Positions 1-5,075 of a stretch of DNA of 5,474 nt are shown here, one piece after another. The stretch comes from Deltaproteobacteria bacterium (lineage in GTDB: Bacteria; Desulfobacterota; Desulfobacteria; Desulfobacterales; JAFDFH01). Each line of letters starts with the position of its first letter. Positions within the stretch are counted from its first letter, which is position 1. The stretch covers positions 1-5,474 of the forward strand of contig JAFDFH010000369.1 in the NCBI GenBank assembly GCA_019309945.1, given 5' to 3'. A program made the position numbers and the translations under genes. The notes below the pieces were generated by a model. The model had not been told where the DNA came from. It saw only the letters and a program-made list of their open reading frames with translations, and did no database searches.

Positions 1-35
1 AAGAATACAGAATTCAGGAGACCGAATTCAGAATA
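1..35. repeat. Degenerate 14-bp-period repeat, inverted relative of 101-149
   Basis: GAATTCAG occurs at 10-17 and again at 24-31, a period of 14 bases, with CAGGAG between. Read on the opposite strand, this resembles the TCTGGCTCCTGACT units at 101-149, whose complement contains AGTCAGGAGCCAGA. The two blocks therefore look like diverged members of one repeat family in opposite orientation, about 65 bases apart. The left edge of the window may cut this block. Confidence 0.5.
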
Positions 36-100
36 AGGTATTCGCCTTCGGCTCAACCGGAAAATATAAAATGTGTAGGCACGAAGCAACATCATCCTAT

Positions 101-149
101 TCTGGCTCCTGACTTCTGGCTCCTGACTTCTGGCTCCTGACTTCTGGCT
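101..149. repeat. 14-bp tandem repeat, 3.5 copies
   Basis: The unit TCTGGCTCCTGACT is repeated without any mismatch at 101-114, 115-128 and 129-142. A partial fourth copy, TCTGGCT, follows at 143-149. It lies in non-coding DNA with no ORF across it. Perfect copies suggest recent slippage or active copy-number variation. No function can be read from it. Confidence 0.9.
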
Positions 150-206
150 TTGGCTTAAATCCAAATATTTATTACCACCTGCTTCGTTTGAGACGCAATG
201 ATGCGG

Positions 207-475
207 TAACTTCTCAATATGTTCCGGTAGCCCCGCTGCGCCATCCGGTAATTTTTTTCAATACGGCCAAAACTTTCCGTTAAGGGCTCCTAACAGTGAC
301 CCGCGCACGGGATCTAAAATGAGTGTGTCGCTTAGCACAAACAGGCTACAATCAACATGTTATGCTGTTCGGGTCACTGTAAGCCGCCCTAAACGTCTTC
401 AAACAGTTGCCCGCTTTGAAAAAAAATACCGGATGACTCCGCTGGTATGTTTAACCATAAGTTTTTGAGAAGTTA
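207..475. mobile_element. Imperfect palindromic element, MITE-like or IS remnant
   Basis: Three blocks on the left recur in inverted order and orientation on the right. TAACTTCTCAA at 207-217 matches the complement of 465-475 exactly (11/11). The 20 bases 242-261 match the complement of 416-435 at 19/20. The 25 bases 279-303 match the complement of 370-394 at 21/25, including an exact 11-base core, ACAGTGACCCG. Spacers between blocks are similar but not equal on the two sides (24 versus 29 and 31 versus 35 bases). The 66-base centre has no ORF. No transposase is present and no clear target-site duplication flanks it, so the edges are uncertain. It could be a MITE, the joined ends of a deleted insertion sequence, or a structured RNA locus. 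Confidence 0.6.
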
Positions 476-480
476 TGTGA

Positions 481-513
481 AGCGGAGAATAATTTTTCTG
501 GTTATTTTCCGCT
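481..513. repeat. 12-bp stem hairpin
   Basis: AGCGGAGAATAA (481-492) pairs with TTATTTTCCGCT (502-513) around a 9-base loop. Eleven pairs are Watson-Crick and one would be a G-U wobble in plus-strand RNA. It begins five bases after the palindromic element at 207-475 and may be part of it. Neither strand shows a T run right after the stem, so it is not a typical intrinsic terminator. Confidence 0.55.
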
Positions 514-601
514 GACCGCAGAGAAATTGGATCCGCATTCTACATACAAAACACTCTGACGGGTGTAAATCAAGACTGTTGGTGATTTAGCTTAAATAAT
601 C

Positions 602-674
602 CAGGTGTTAGGTGTCCGTGTTCAGGTTTTGGGTTTCCGCTCTTACATTCCTCTGTCCTGACACCTGACACCTG
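602..674. repeat. Inverted repeat of doubled CAGGTGT motif
   Basis: CAGGTGTTAGGTGTC (602-616) is complementary to GACACCTGACACCTG (660-674) at 14 of 15 positions, with a 43-base loop. Each arm is itself a doubled 8-base motif. It lies 67 bases beyond the mlaD stop, on the side where the mla transcript would end. It could form a stem in that transcript, but there is no following U run, so calling it a terminator would be a guess. Confidence 0.6.
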
Positions 675-741
675 ATCTTCAAATCCCGCTGGTAAGGATT
701 GAATGTCTGAATTACACCCCATTTTGACCAACGGGTCTCTA

Positions 742-1749
742 CTAGTGAATCGGTTCGACCGCTCTATACGGGGGTGGTTCCCCGAAAATCAGCAAGGAGG
801 GCTGGTCGGCAACCCGCTCTAGAAATCGGTTTAAATTTTCACTGGCCCGATCAAGGTTATTCAGCGAAATCAACAGATGACGATGCAGACTGGAGAAGCG
901 GTCGTCTGTATGAACGATAAGGCCGGATCCTTTTTCAATAAACGTATTGGCGTTTTCCATGGCAAGGCTCAAATCAGATATTGCTTTCCTAAACTCTTTT
1001 TCAATATCTTTGATATTTTTGTCAAGCCCAACCATAACCTGGTTTATACTCAAGACCGCTTTATCGGCGTTCCCTGAGAAGGTATTGAAGGTTGACGCTG
1101 CCTTTTCAATAGAATCTAAAGATTTCTCCCATTTTTTTTCATCGAGGATTTTTTCGATCTGCTTAAAGGATGCGCGGATATCAGATACGAGTCCTCCGAT
1201 CTGGGCTTCTTTGAGGGCATGGTTGATTGAGTCCAGTGTCGTATTAAAGTTTTTCGCGATTACCTTTGCATCCAGCTCTTTCATCTGCTTGAGTAGATCG
1301 CTGACTCCATCGATGAACATTTTTATGCCGGATGGCTTTGTGGCTATAACCGGATATTTAGAAGGAAACCTTAGCCTTGGGGAAACGTCCGGTTCATCTT
1401 TAATTTTTTGATCCAGTTCAATAAACATAATACCAGTTATTCCCACAGACTTAAGTTGGGCGACGATGTTTGCTCTATTTTTCAATTTGGGTTCAATTTT
1501 CATAACGATTTGAATCAGGGTGGCATCCGGGGCAACACCAATACTTTCAACCCGACCGGTGGTTACACCCCTGTATTTTACGGGAGAGTCGTTGTCCAAC
1601 CCTTGAACCGATTCGTCAAAGTACGCGACATAATACTGTCCCCTTTCAAAATAATGAGACATCCCAAGCCACACGACGGCGATCGTTACGGTAGCAAGTC
1701 CAAAAATTAAAAAAAGACCCACACTGAATTGGGTTTTTTTTGTAGCCAC
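742..1749 (-). CDS. mlaD: MlaD-family MCE protein of a lipid ABC transporter
   Basis: This is the periplasmic, membrane-anchored subunit that carries lipid substrate for the MlaE/MlaF transporter. The 335-residue protein has one N-terminal membrane anchor (about 8-30) and an MCE domain (about 39-113) with the family pattern GLDNDSPVKYRGVTTGRV. A long polar, helical C-terminal region (about 145-310) follows, probably coiled coil, with the tail PSLLIFGEPPPYR typical of long MlaD relatives. It is much longer than enterobacterial MlaD (about 180 residues) because of that extension. I choose the GTG at 1747-1749 because a clear GGAGG lies 8 bases upstream. The longer TTG start at 1764 would put that GGAGG inside the gene. 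It follows mlaF in the same direction, but a 493-bp element now separates them. MlaC and MlaA are not in the window. Confidence 0.92.
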   Translation of the reverse strand: MATKKTQFSVGLFLIFGLATVTIAVVWLGMSHYFERGQYYVAYFDESVQGLDNDSPVKYRGVTTGRVESIGVAPDATLIQIVMKIEPKLKNRANIVAQLKSVGITGIMFIELDQKIKDEPDVSPRLRFPSKYPVIATKPSGIKMFIDGVSDLLKQMKELDAKVIAKNFNTTLDSINHALKEAQIGGLVSDIRASFKQIEKILDEKKWEKSLDSIEKAASTFNTFSGNADKAVLSINQVMVGLDKNIKDIEKEFRKAISDLSLAMENANTFIEKGSGLIVHTDDRFSSLHRHLLISLNNLDRASENLNRFLERVADQPSLLIFGEPPPYRAVEPIH

Positions 1750-1757
1750 AATTATTT

Positions 1758-1781
1758 CCTCCAAAGTAATTTTACTTTTGG
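1758..1781 (-). promoter_or_regulatory. mlaD ribosome-binding site overlapped by small hairpin
   Basis: On the minus strand the leader reads CCAAAAGTA, AAAT, TACTTTGG and then AGG. The first and third blocks can pair with one bulged A, making an 8-bp, mostly A-T stem with a four-base loop. The last GG of the stem is the first GG of the GGAGG Shine-Dalgarno (1762 down to 1758), so folding would partly hide the ribosome site. The hairpin ends at 1781, directly against the left target-site duplication of the inserted element. The stem is weak, and any regulatory role is inference. Confidence 0.45.
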
Positions 1782-1789
1782 AATATTTC
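1782..1789. repeat. Left 8-bp target-site duplication AATATTTC
   Basis: AATATTTC ends directly against the left inverted repeat, which begins GTAACCG at 1790. An identical copy directly follows the right inverted repeat at 2283-2290. Perfect, same-orientation copies abutting both tips are the usual scar of transposition. Confidence 0.8.
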
Positions 1790-1831
1790 GTAACCGTTCA
1801 CGGAACGTTGAAATTAGAAAATAGAAATTGG
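1790..1831. repeat. Left terminal inverted repeat of IVP element
   Basis: Outer 14 bases (1790-1803) and inner 24 bases (1808-1831) are separated by four unmatched bases. The whole arm lies downstream of the stop codon of the enclosed gene. In the minus-strand transcript it is the 3' side of a potential stem of about 37 base pairs closed over roughly 400 nucleotides. Confidence 0.8.
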
Positions 1832-1842
1832 AAATTTGGCCT

Positions 1843-2223
1843 TTATGTTTTTGTACTGTTGATGAACGCATTCAATTGGGGGCCGCGTTTTTTAACTATT
1901 GCTTTATATTCTGTCGTGTTTGGCTCAGATAAAACTTTTCTTCTGATGAGTTTTCGCAACCATGATTTGGTTTCTTCAAGTGAACCGCTTGAATATAGAT
2001 AAAACTTTTTCCTGTCAGCGGAAGTATACCGACCATACCCTCGAAATGACAACCGAAAATTGACTCCTTCCGCTATATTTACAGCTATGTTGTCGGATGA
2101 TCGTATTGTCTGATAGCCCACGTTGTTCTGAACCCTTTTGTCCCACTTATCAAAGCCGTGCCAGACCATGTCTGATAACTTTTCTGCCAGTTTGTAGATA
2201 TCCAACTCGTAAACTCGTTTCAT
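1843..2223 (-). CDS. Four-helix-bundle protein, 23S rRNA IVP / S23-like family
   Basis: A 126-residue, basic, all-helical protein with no signal peptide or membrane segment. It matches the family of proteins encoded in 23S rRNA intervening sequences, which are also scattered as solo genes and are structurally related to the Avd accessory protein of diversity-generating retroelements. Diagnostic stretches are an N-terminal helix ELDIYKLAEKLSD (6-18), GYQTIRSSDNIAVNIAEG (36-53) with the hallmark RSS and NIAEG, and YLYSSGSLEETKSWL (75-89). Family members bind nucleic acid or act as oligomeric scaffolds; the exact function is unknown. I choose the ATG at 2221-2223, with a weak GGGG four bases upstream, because family N-termini start near here. 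The TTG at 2253 would add ten residues encoded entirely by the terminal repeat. No reverse transcriptase or variable repeat is nearby, so a DGR role is not supported. Confidence 0.88.
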   Translation of the reverse strand: MKRVYELDIYKLAEKLSDMVWHGFDKWDKRVQNNVGYQTIRSSDNIAVNIAEGVNFRLSFRGYGRYTSADRKKFYLYSSGSLEETKSWLRKLIRRKVLSEPNTTEYKAIVKKRGPQLNAFINSTKT

Positions 2224-2229
2224 CTCGCC

Positions 2230-2282
2230 CCAATTTCTATTTTCCAATTTCAAGTTTCAAGCCGTGAACGGTTACCGGTTAC
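2230..2282. repeat. Right terminal inverted repeat of IVP element
   Basis: The inner 24 bases (2230-2253) and outer 14 bases (2262-2275) are complementary to the left arm, with eight unmatched bases between them. An extra CGGTTAC (2276-2282) duplicates 2269-2275. The arm is immediately upstream of the enclosed gene. Its inner edge reaches into the GGGG that would serve as ribosome-binding site, so pairing with the left arm could hide it. Confidence 0.8.
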
Positions 2283-2290
2283 AATATTTC
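2283..2290. repeat. Right 8-bp target-site duplication AATATTTC
   Basis: Identical to 1782-1789 and directly adjoining the terminal CGGTTAC of the right arm. Beyond it, 2291-2367 is the remaining original intergenic DNA downstream of mlaF. That stretch has a GC-rich imperfect inverted pair (2304-2313 with 2336-2346) and no obvious promoter. Confidence 0.8.
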
Positions 2291-2367
2291 TATACCGGGG
2301 TGCCGGGGTTAGGGGTCAAAGTTACCTATATAATGCCTAATCCCCGTTTCCCTTAAACGACCTGTGG

Positions 2368-3144
2368 TCAGTTGTGAATACGCGGTCGTTCGGCCTGGAG
2401 CTGTCGGTTGAAAAAATGTCTGACGGACAAGTTGTCAGCATTATCCTTCAGCAAGCGAGGATCGCCCTCGGCAATTATCCCTTTTGTGCTTTTATCCAGC
2501 ATGATCACCCTTTGGGCAATACTAAAAATGCTATCAAGCTCGTGGGTCACAACCACTATGGTCGTGCCGATAATTTTGTTAATACTCAGAATTAGCTCAT
2601 CGATTTCTGCAGAACTGACAGGGTCAAGACCTGAAGTCGGCTCGTCGAAAAACACGATTTCGGGATTTAGGGCCAGGGCTCTTGCGAGTCCGGCCCTTTT
2701 TTTCATTCCACCGCTGATTTCAGATGGTAAATAATTTTCATATCCGCCCAGGTCCACCATGCAGAGTTTCATCCGGACAAGATGATCGATTGCGTTTTTG
2801 GGGAGATCAGAATATTCTTCAATCGGAAGCGCTATGTTTTCCGCAATGGTCATGGAGCCGAACAAGGCACTGCTTTGAAATAGGATTCCTATCTTTCTTA
2901 AGGTGTTATGGAATGCATTGTCCGTACAGGAAGTGATATCGACACCATCAATGATCACTTTACCGGCTACGGCGCGGTCGAGTCCTACGATATGTCGGAG
3001 TAATGTACTTTTCCCACATCCGCTGGCACCAAGGATTACAAAAACTTCTCCTTTGAATATATCAAAAGTAATATTGTCAAGGATAACATCTTCACCGTAT
3101 TGGGCAATTAGGTTTCTTACCTTGATAATCGGTTCATTTTCCAT
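2368..3144 (-). CDS. mlaF: MlaF-type lipid ABC transporter ATP-binding protein
   Basis: Cytoplasmic ATPase that drives phospholipid transport by the MlaE permease. The 258-residue protein has a complete nucleotide-binding domain: Walker A GASGCGKST (39-47), Q-loop Gln90, ABC signature SGGMKKR (144-150), Walker B IVFFDEP (163-169) with catalytic Glu168, D-loop SGLD (171-174) and switch His201. The SGGM signature followed by basic residues, rather than SGGQ, is typical of the MlaF branch. I choose the ATG at 3142-3144, ten bases after the mlaE stop, which gives the usual family N-terminus. A TTG start at 3195 would extend the protein by 17 residues and overlap mlaE by 41 bases. The ribosome site before the ATG is weak (GGGG about 14 bases away), so translational coupling to mlaE is likely. 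All catalytic residues are present. Confidence 0.93.
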   Translation of the reverse strand: MENEPIIKVRNLIAQYGEDVILDNITFDIFKGEVFVILGASGCGKSTLLRHIVGLDRAVAGKVIIDGVDITSCTDNAFHNTLRKIGILFQSSALFGSMTIAENIALPIEEYSDLPKNAIDHLVRMKLCMVDLGGYENYLPSEISGGMKKRAGLARALALNPEIVFFDEPTSGLDPVSSAEIDELILSINKIIGTTIVVVTHELDSIFSIAQRVIMLDKSTKGIIAEGDPRLLKDNADNLSVRHFFNRQLQAERPRIHN

Positions 3145-3154
3145 AGTTCGATAT

Positions 3155-4300
3155 CTAGCCCCAATAACTTCGAATAATCGCAAAAAATGAATCAAAAAGG
3201 ATGATCAAAAATATGCTGCTGACAACTGCGGATGTGGCCGCATTGCCTACTGAAGCGGCTCCGCCTCTGGTTTCAAACCCTCGCAGACATCCGATCCAGG
3301 CGATAATAATGGCAAACACCACGCTTTTCATAAGACCCCACATGACTTCAAAAAGGGTGAGCGTTTCAAGGGTCTGGGCAATATAGGTACTTGGTGTCAA
3401 GTCCAGCATGAATACACCGACCAAAAGCCCTCCGGCCACAGCAAAAATATCTGAGAAGAGCGTCAAGATGGGAACCACAATAACTGAGGCAATAATCCTT
3501 GGAACCGCCAGAAACAGTGTCGGCTGGAATCCCATGGAAAACAGCGCATCAATTTCTTCGGAAATCCTCATGGTTCCTATTACAGCGGCATAAGCGGAAC
3601 CTGACCTCCCCGCCACAATAATAGCCGTCATTATGGGTCCCAGTTCAGATACCATCGCGAATACGACAAGGGAGGCAACATAGATATTGGCCCCGAATTG
3701 TTTAAGCTGGATCGAGGACGTAAAGGCCATGACCAGCCCGAGCAGAAAGCTTATCAGTGCCACTATCGGAATGGCATCAACGCCGGTTTTCTGCATGAAT
3801 GTGATGGTATCATTTATTCGCAACGATTTTGGATGAAGGCAGGCACGGATGAGCTGGATGATCACTGATCCGAGAAAGGAAATCATATATCGTATGCTGC
3901 GCAGATGTCGTATTGCTGCGCTACCAAAACGTATGACGAAATTGGGCGTATGTTTTTGTAAGGGCGGGGGGCAATCGCTTTGCGATTCGAAGTTTACGAT
4001 GGTTAGGAATTCTTTTATTTTATTTTGCGCATTGATATAGCTGAATTTACCCTCCTTGGCGATCATTTCCTGCTTTAGTTCAAGCAGAACGAGGGCTCCA
4101 AAATCATCAATGTAAGACACTTTGCCAAGGTCGATGGTCAGGGAAAGTGGTGGGGTGGATTTTATCGCTGAACGGAGTTTTTTTAGGATAGGAGCTGAGG
4201 TTTTAATATCCATCCGTCCTTTCAGGTGAAGGACAACATTGCCCGGATCCTTTTCAGATATATCATAAAAAGGAGATGATAATTGATCCGATATTGTCAT
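3155..4300 (-). CDS. mlaE: STAS-MlaE fusion, lipid ABC transporter permease
   Basis: Inner-membrane permease of the Mla-type phospholipid transporter. The 381-residue protein has an N-terminal STAS domain (about 11-105), a linker, and an MlaE permease domain (about 130-381) with about five or six hydrophobic segments. Family signatures are ELGPIMTAIIVAGRSGSAYA (219-238), TMRISEEIDAL (243-253) and GFETRGGAASVGNAAT (341-356). In Escherichia coli the STAS function is a separate protein, MlaB, that binds MlaF; here it is fused, as in many other bacteria. The STAS loop reads YIDDFG (63-68), so Asp66-Phe67 occupy positions that hold Ser/Thr in phosphorylated STAS proteins. The ATG at 4298-4300 has GGAGG four to five bases upstream. 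Gaps are 27 bases from the upstream small gene and 10 bases to mlaF, consistent with one operon. Confidence 0.93.
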   Translation of the reverse strand: MTISDQLSSPFYDISEKDPGNVVLHLKGRMDIKTSAPILKKLRSAIKSTPPLSLTIDLGKVSYIDDFGALVLLELKQEMIAKEGKFSYINAQNKIKEFLTIVNFESQSDCPPPLQKHTPNFVIRFGSAAIRHLRSIRYMISFLGSVIIQLIRACLHPKSLRINDTITFMQKTGVDAIPIVALISFLLGLVMAFTSSIQLKQFGANIYVASLVVFAMVSELGPIMTAIIVAGRSGSAYAAVIGTMRISEEIDALFSMGFQPTLFLAVPRIIASVIVVPILTLFSDIFAVAGGLLVGVFMLDLTPSTYIAQTLETLTLFEVMWGLMKSVVFAIIIAWIGCLRGFETRGGAASVGNAATSAVVSSIFLIILFDSFFAIIRSYWG

Positions 4301-4327
4301 GGCCCTCCAAAAGAAAAAGTCTTTCGG

Positions 4328-4546
4328 TTATTTTCTTTCCAAACCCTCAAATAACAAGGCATATGATTCAAGCGCAGAAAAATTTCGTGAGCACGATATC
4401 CCCTGCGCCAAAAGCGTTTGGATTTCGTCAAGCATATTGCAGTCGTCTATGCACCCCGGGAAATTTGTCCTTGCATGACATTCTCGGCAGGGACTTTTTA
4501 TAAGGTAACCGATTTCAAAATCGAACTTATTTCTAACGATTGTCAT
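4328..4546 (-). CDS. Small Cys-rich hypothetical protein
   Basis: A 72-residue protein of unknown function, first gene of the minus-strand cluster and 27 bases before mlaE. It has no signal peptide or membrane segment. Four cysteines form the pattern C-x2-C-x8-C-x3-C (Cys20, 23, 32, 36), with His25 close by and a fifth Cys52 in GISCSRNFS. This arrangement suggests binding of one zinc ion or an iron-sulfur cluster, which is inference. I associate similar short proteins with sulfate-reducing Desulfobacterota but cannot name a family. The ATG at 4544-4546 has no strong Shine-Dalgarno (AGATGG about 8 bases upstream). Co-orientation and short spacing suggest co-transcription with mlaE, though a role in lipid transport is not shown. 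Confidence 0.6.
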   Translation of the reverse strand: MTIVRNKFDFEIGYLIKSPCRECHARTNFPGCIDDCNMLDEIQTLLAQGISCSRNFSALESYALLFEGLERK

Positions 4547-4575
4547 TTATCGCCATCTTTCCCACAACCAAACAT

Positions 4576-4604
4576 TTTAGAATATGCGCTTGGATTGAAA
4601 TCAA
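4576..4604 (-). promoter_or_regulatory. Candidate sigma-70-type promoter for the mla cluster
   Basis: On the minus strand, TTGATT (4604 down to 4599) and TCTAAA (4581 down to 4576) are separated by exactly 17 bases. Each matches four of six bases of the consensus boxes. Transcription would start near 4569, leaving a leader of about 23 bases before the small Cys-rich gene. The match is moderate and A-T-rich DNA gives such matches by chance. Position and spacing are the main support. Confidence 0.3.
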
Positions 4605-4638
4605 AATATACAACACATCCAGAAAACTGTTATCCTTT

Positions 4639-4782
4639 AGAGCCAGTTTCAAAACGTCCCATTTTGCCCAATCTCTGCGTCAGGCTCAAATTTTAATTCT
4701 CGAAATACTAAATGTATTCCTGTGGTTAAAATTTTCGCCTTCCTTGACCTCGAACAAACTGAAACGTTTTGAAACCGGCTCT
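4639..4782. mobile_element. MITE-like element, copy 1 (144 bp)
   Basis: The ends are 19-base inverted repeats: AGAGCCAGTTTCAAAACGT (4639-4657) against the complement of 4764-4782, 18 of 19 matching. No ORF crosses it. A second copy lies in the same orientation at 4926-5075. Over the first 91 aligned positions the copies differ at 8, and the only length difference is six bases after GTGGTTAA. No clear target-site duplication was found. The size, inverted ends, lack of coding capacity and two copies fit a miniature transposable element moved by an unidentified transposase. It lies just upstream of the candidate mla-cluster promoter. Confidence 0.75.
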
Positions 4783-4925
4783 TTAATTTTACCAATCTGA
4801 AACTTCCGGTTGACAAAACGGCTTCTACGGGTCAGATTCTGGATGCCGGATGGAAAATCGTTTACGCTATTGGTTGAAAAAATATCATATCATGCCACCA
4901 ATGACAAGGAAAACCCTAAAACATC

Positions 4926-5075
4926 TGAGCCAATTTCAAAACGTCCCATTTTGCCCAATTTCTGCGTCCGGCTCAAATTTTAATCCTTGAAATACGCAAT
5001 GTATTCCTGTGGTTAATCCGCCTCAGATCACCTTCCTTGAGCTTGAACAAACTGAAACGTTTTGCAACTGGTTCA
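4926..5075. mobile_element. MITE-like element, copy 2 (150 bp)
   Basis: Second member of the family at 4639-4782, same orientation. Its 19-base ends (4926-4944 and 5057-5075) match at 16 of 19 positions, less than in copy 1, suggesting an older or more eroded insertion. It ends only 33 bases before the ATG of the plus-strand membrane-protein gene. That gene's promoter must therefore lie inside the element, beyond it, or in the very short gap. No clear flanking duplication. Confidence 0.75.

Larger units (their letters stand above)
1..741. other. Gene-free repeat-rich region
   Basis: I see no convincing coding region on either strand in these 741 bases. The stretch lies downstream of mlaD and is a mosaic of short repeats, listed separately: a 14-bp tandem repeat with an inverted relative, a palindromic element, a hairpin and a long-loop inverted repeat. 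No Rho-independent terminator (GC stem followed by a T run) is evident just after the mlaD stop on the minus strand. Where the mla transcript ends is therefore not visible. Confidence 0.6.
1790..2282 (-). mobile_element. 493-bp IVP-gene mobile element with inverted ends and 8-bp TSD
   Basis: The segment has inverted ends in two blocks. The outer block, GTAACCGTTCACGG (1790-1803), is exactly complementary to 2262-2275. The inner block, 1808-1831, is complementary to 2230-2253 at 23 of 24 positions. The right tip carries an extra tandem copy of CGGTTAC (2269-2275 and 2276-2282), so both tips end in GTAAC. Perfect 8-bp direct repeats AATATTTC flank it. Its only gene is a four-helix-bundle protein of the 23S rRNA intervening-sequence family, and no transposase is encoded. 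It sits between mlaF and mlaD. Removing the element plus one duplication would leave an ordinary 117-base mlaF-mlaD gap. I infer mobilisation in trans or by an unknown mechanism. Orientation is given as that of its gene. Confidence 0.8.

Noticed and set aside
288..386. Possible integron attC site around the inner palindrome (CTCCTAAC ... GTAAGCC)
   Set aside because: The right end lacks the GTT of the GTTRRRY core, the inner arm shows no extrahelical base, and no integron cassette or integrase is nearby.
203..485. GCGG on both sides of the palindromic element as a target-site duplication
   Set aside because: Four bases only, and the right copy is six bases away from the arm end, so it is easily chance.
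947..1411. 154-residue plus-strand ORF inside mlaD
   Set aside because: Antisense shadow of a clear MCE protein, with no ribosome site and no recognisable domain.
1778..2002. Plus-strand 74-residue ORF over the left arm and end of the four-helix gene
   Set aside because: It is antisense to a well-recognised family protein. Its similarity to the other arm's translation (LKLENRNW) is a by-product of the inverted repeat.
1843..2223. Four-helix-bundle gene as an Avd accessory of a diversity-generating retroelement
   Set aside because: No reverse transcriptase, template repeat or variable repeat is in the window, and the gene sits in its own flanked element.
2224..2253. Ten-residue N-terminal extension of the four-helix protein from TTG 2253
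   Set aside because: The extension is encoded wholly by the terminal repeat, TTG is a rarer start, and the family N-terminus fits the ATG at 2223.
2304..2346. Terminator after mlaF from the GC-rich pair 2304-2313 and 2336-2346
   Set aside because: The stem is imperfect with a 22-base loop and no T run follows on the minus strand.
4810..4838. Plus-strand promoter TTGACA-17-CAGATT
   Set aside because: The -10 box matches only three of six bases, and it lies about 270 bases and a whole MITE copy upstream of the gene at 5109.
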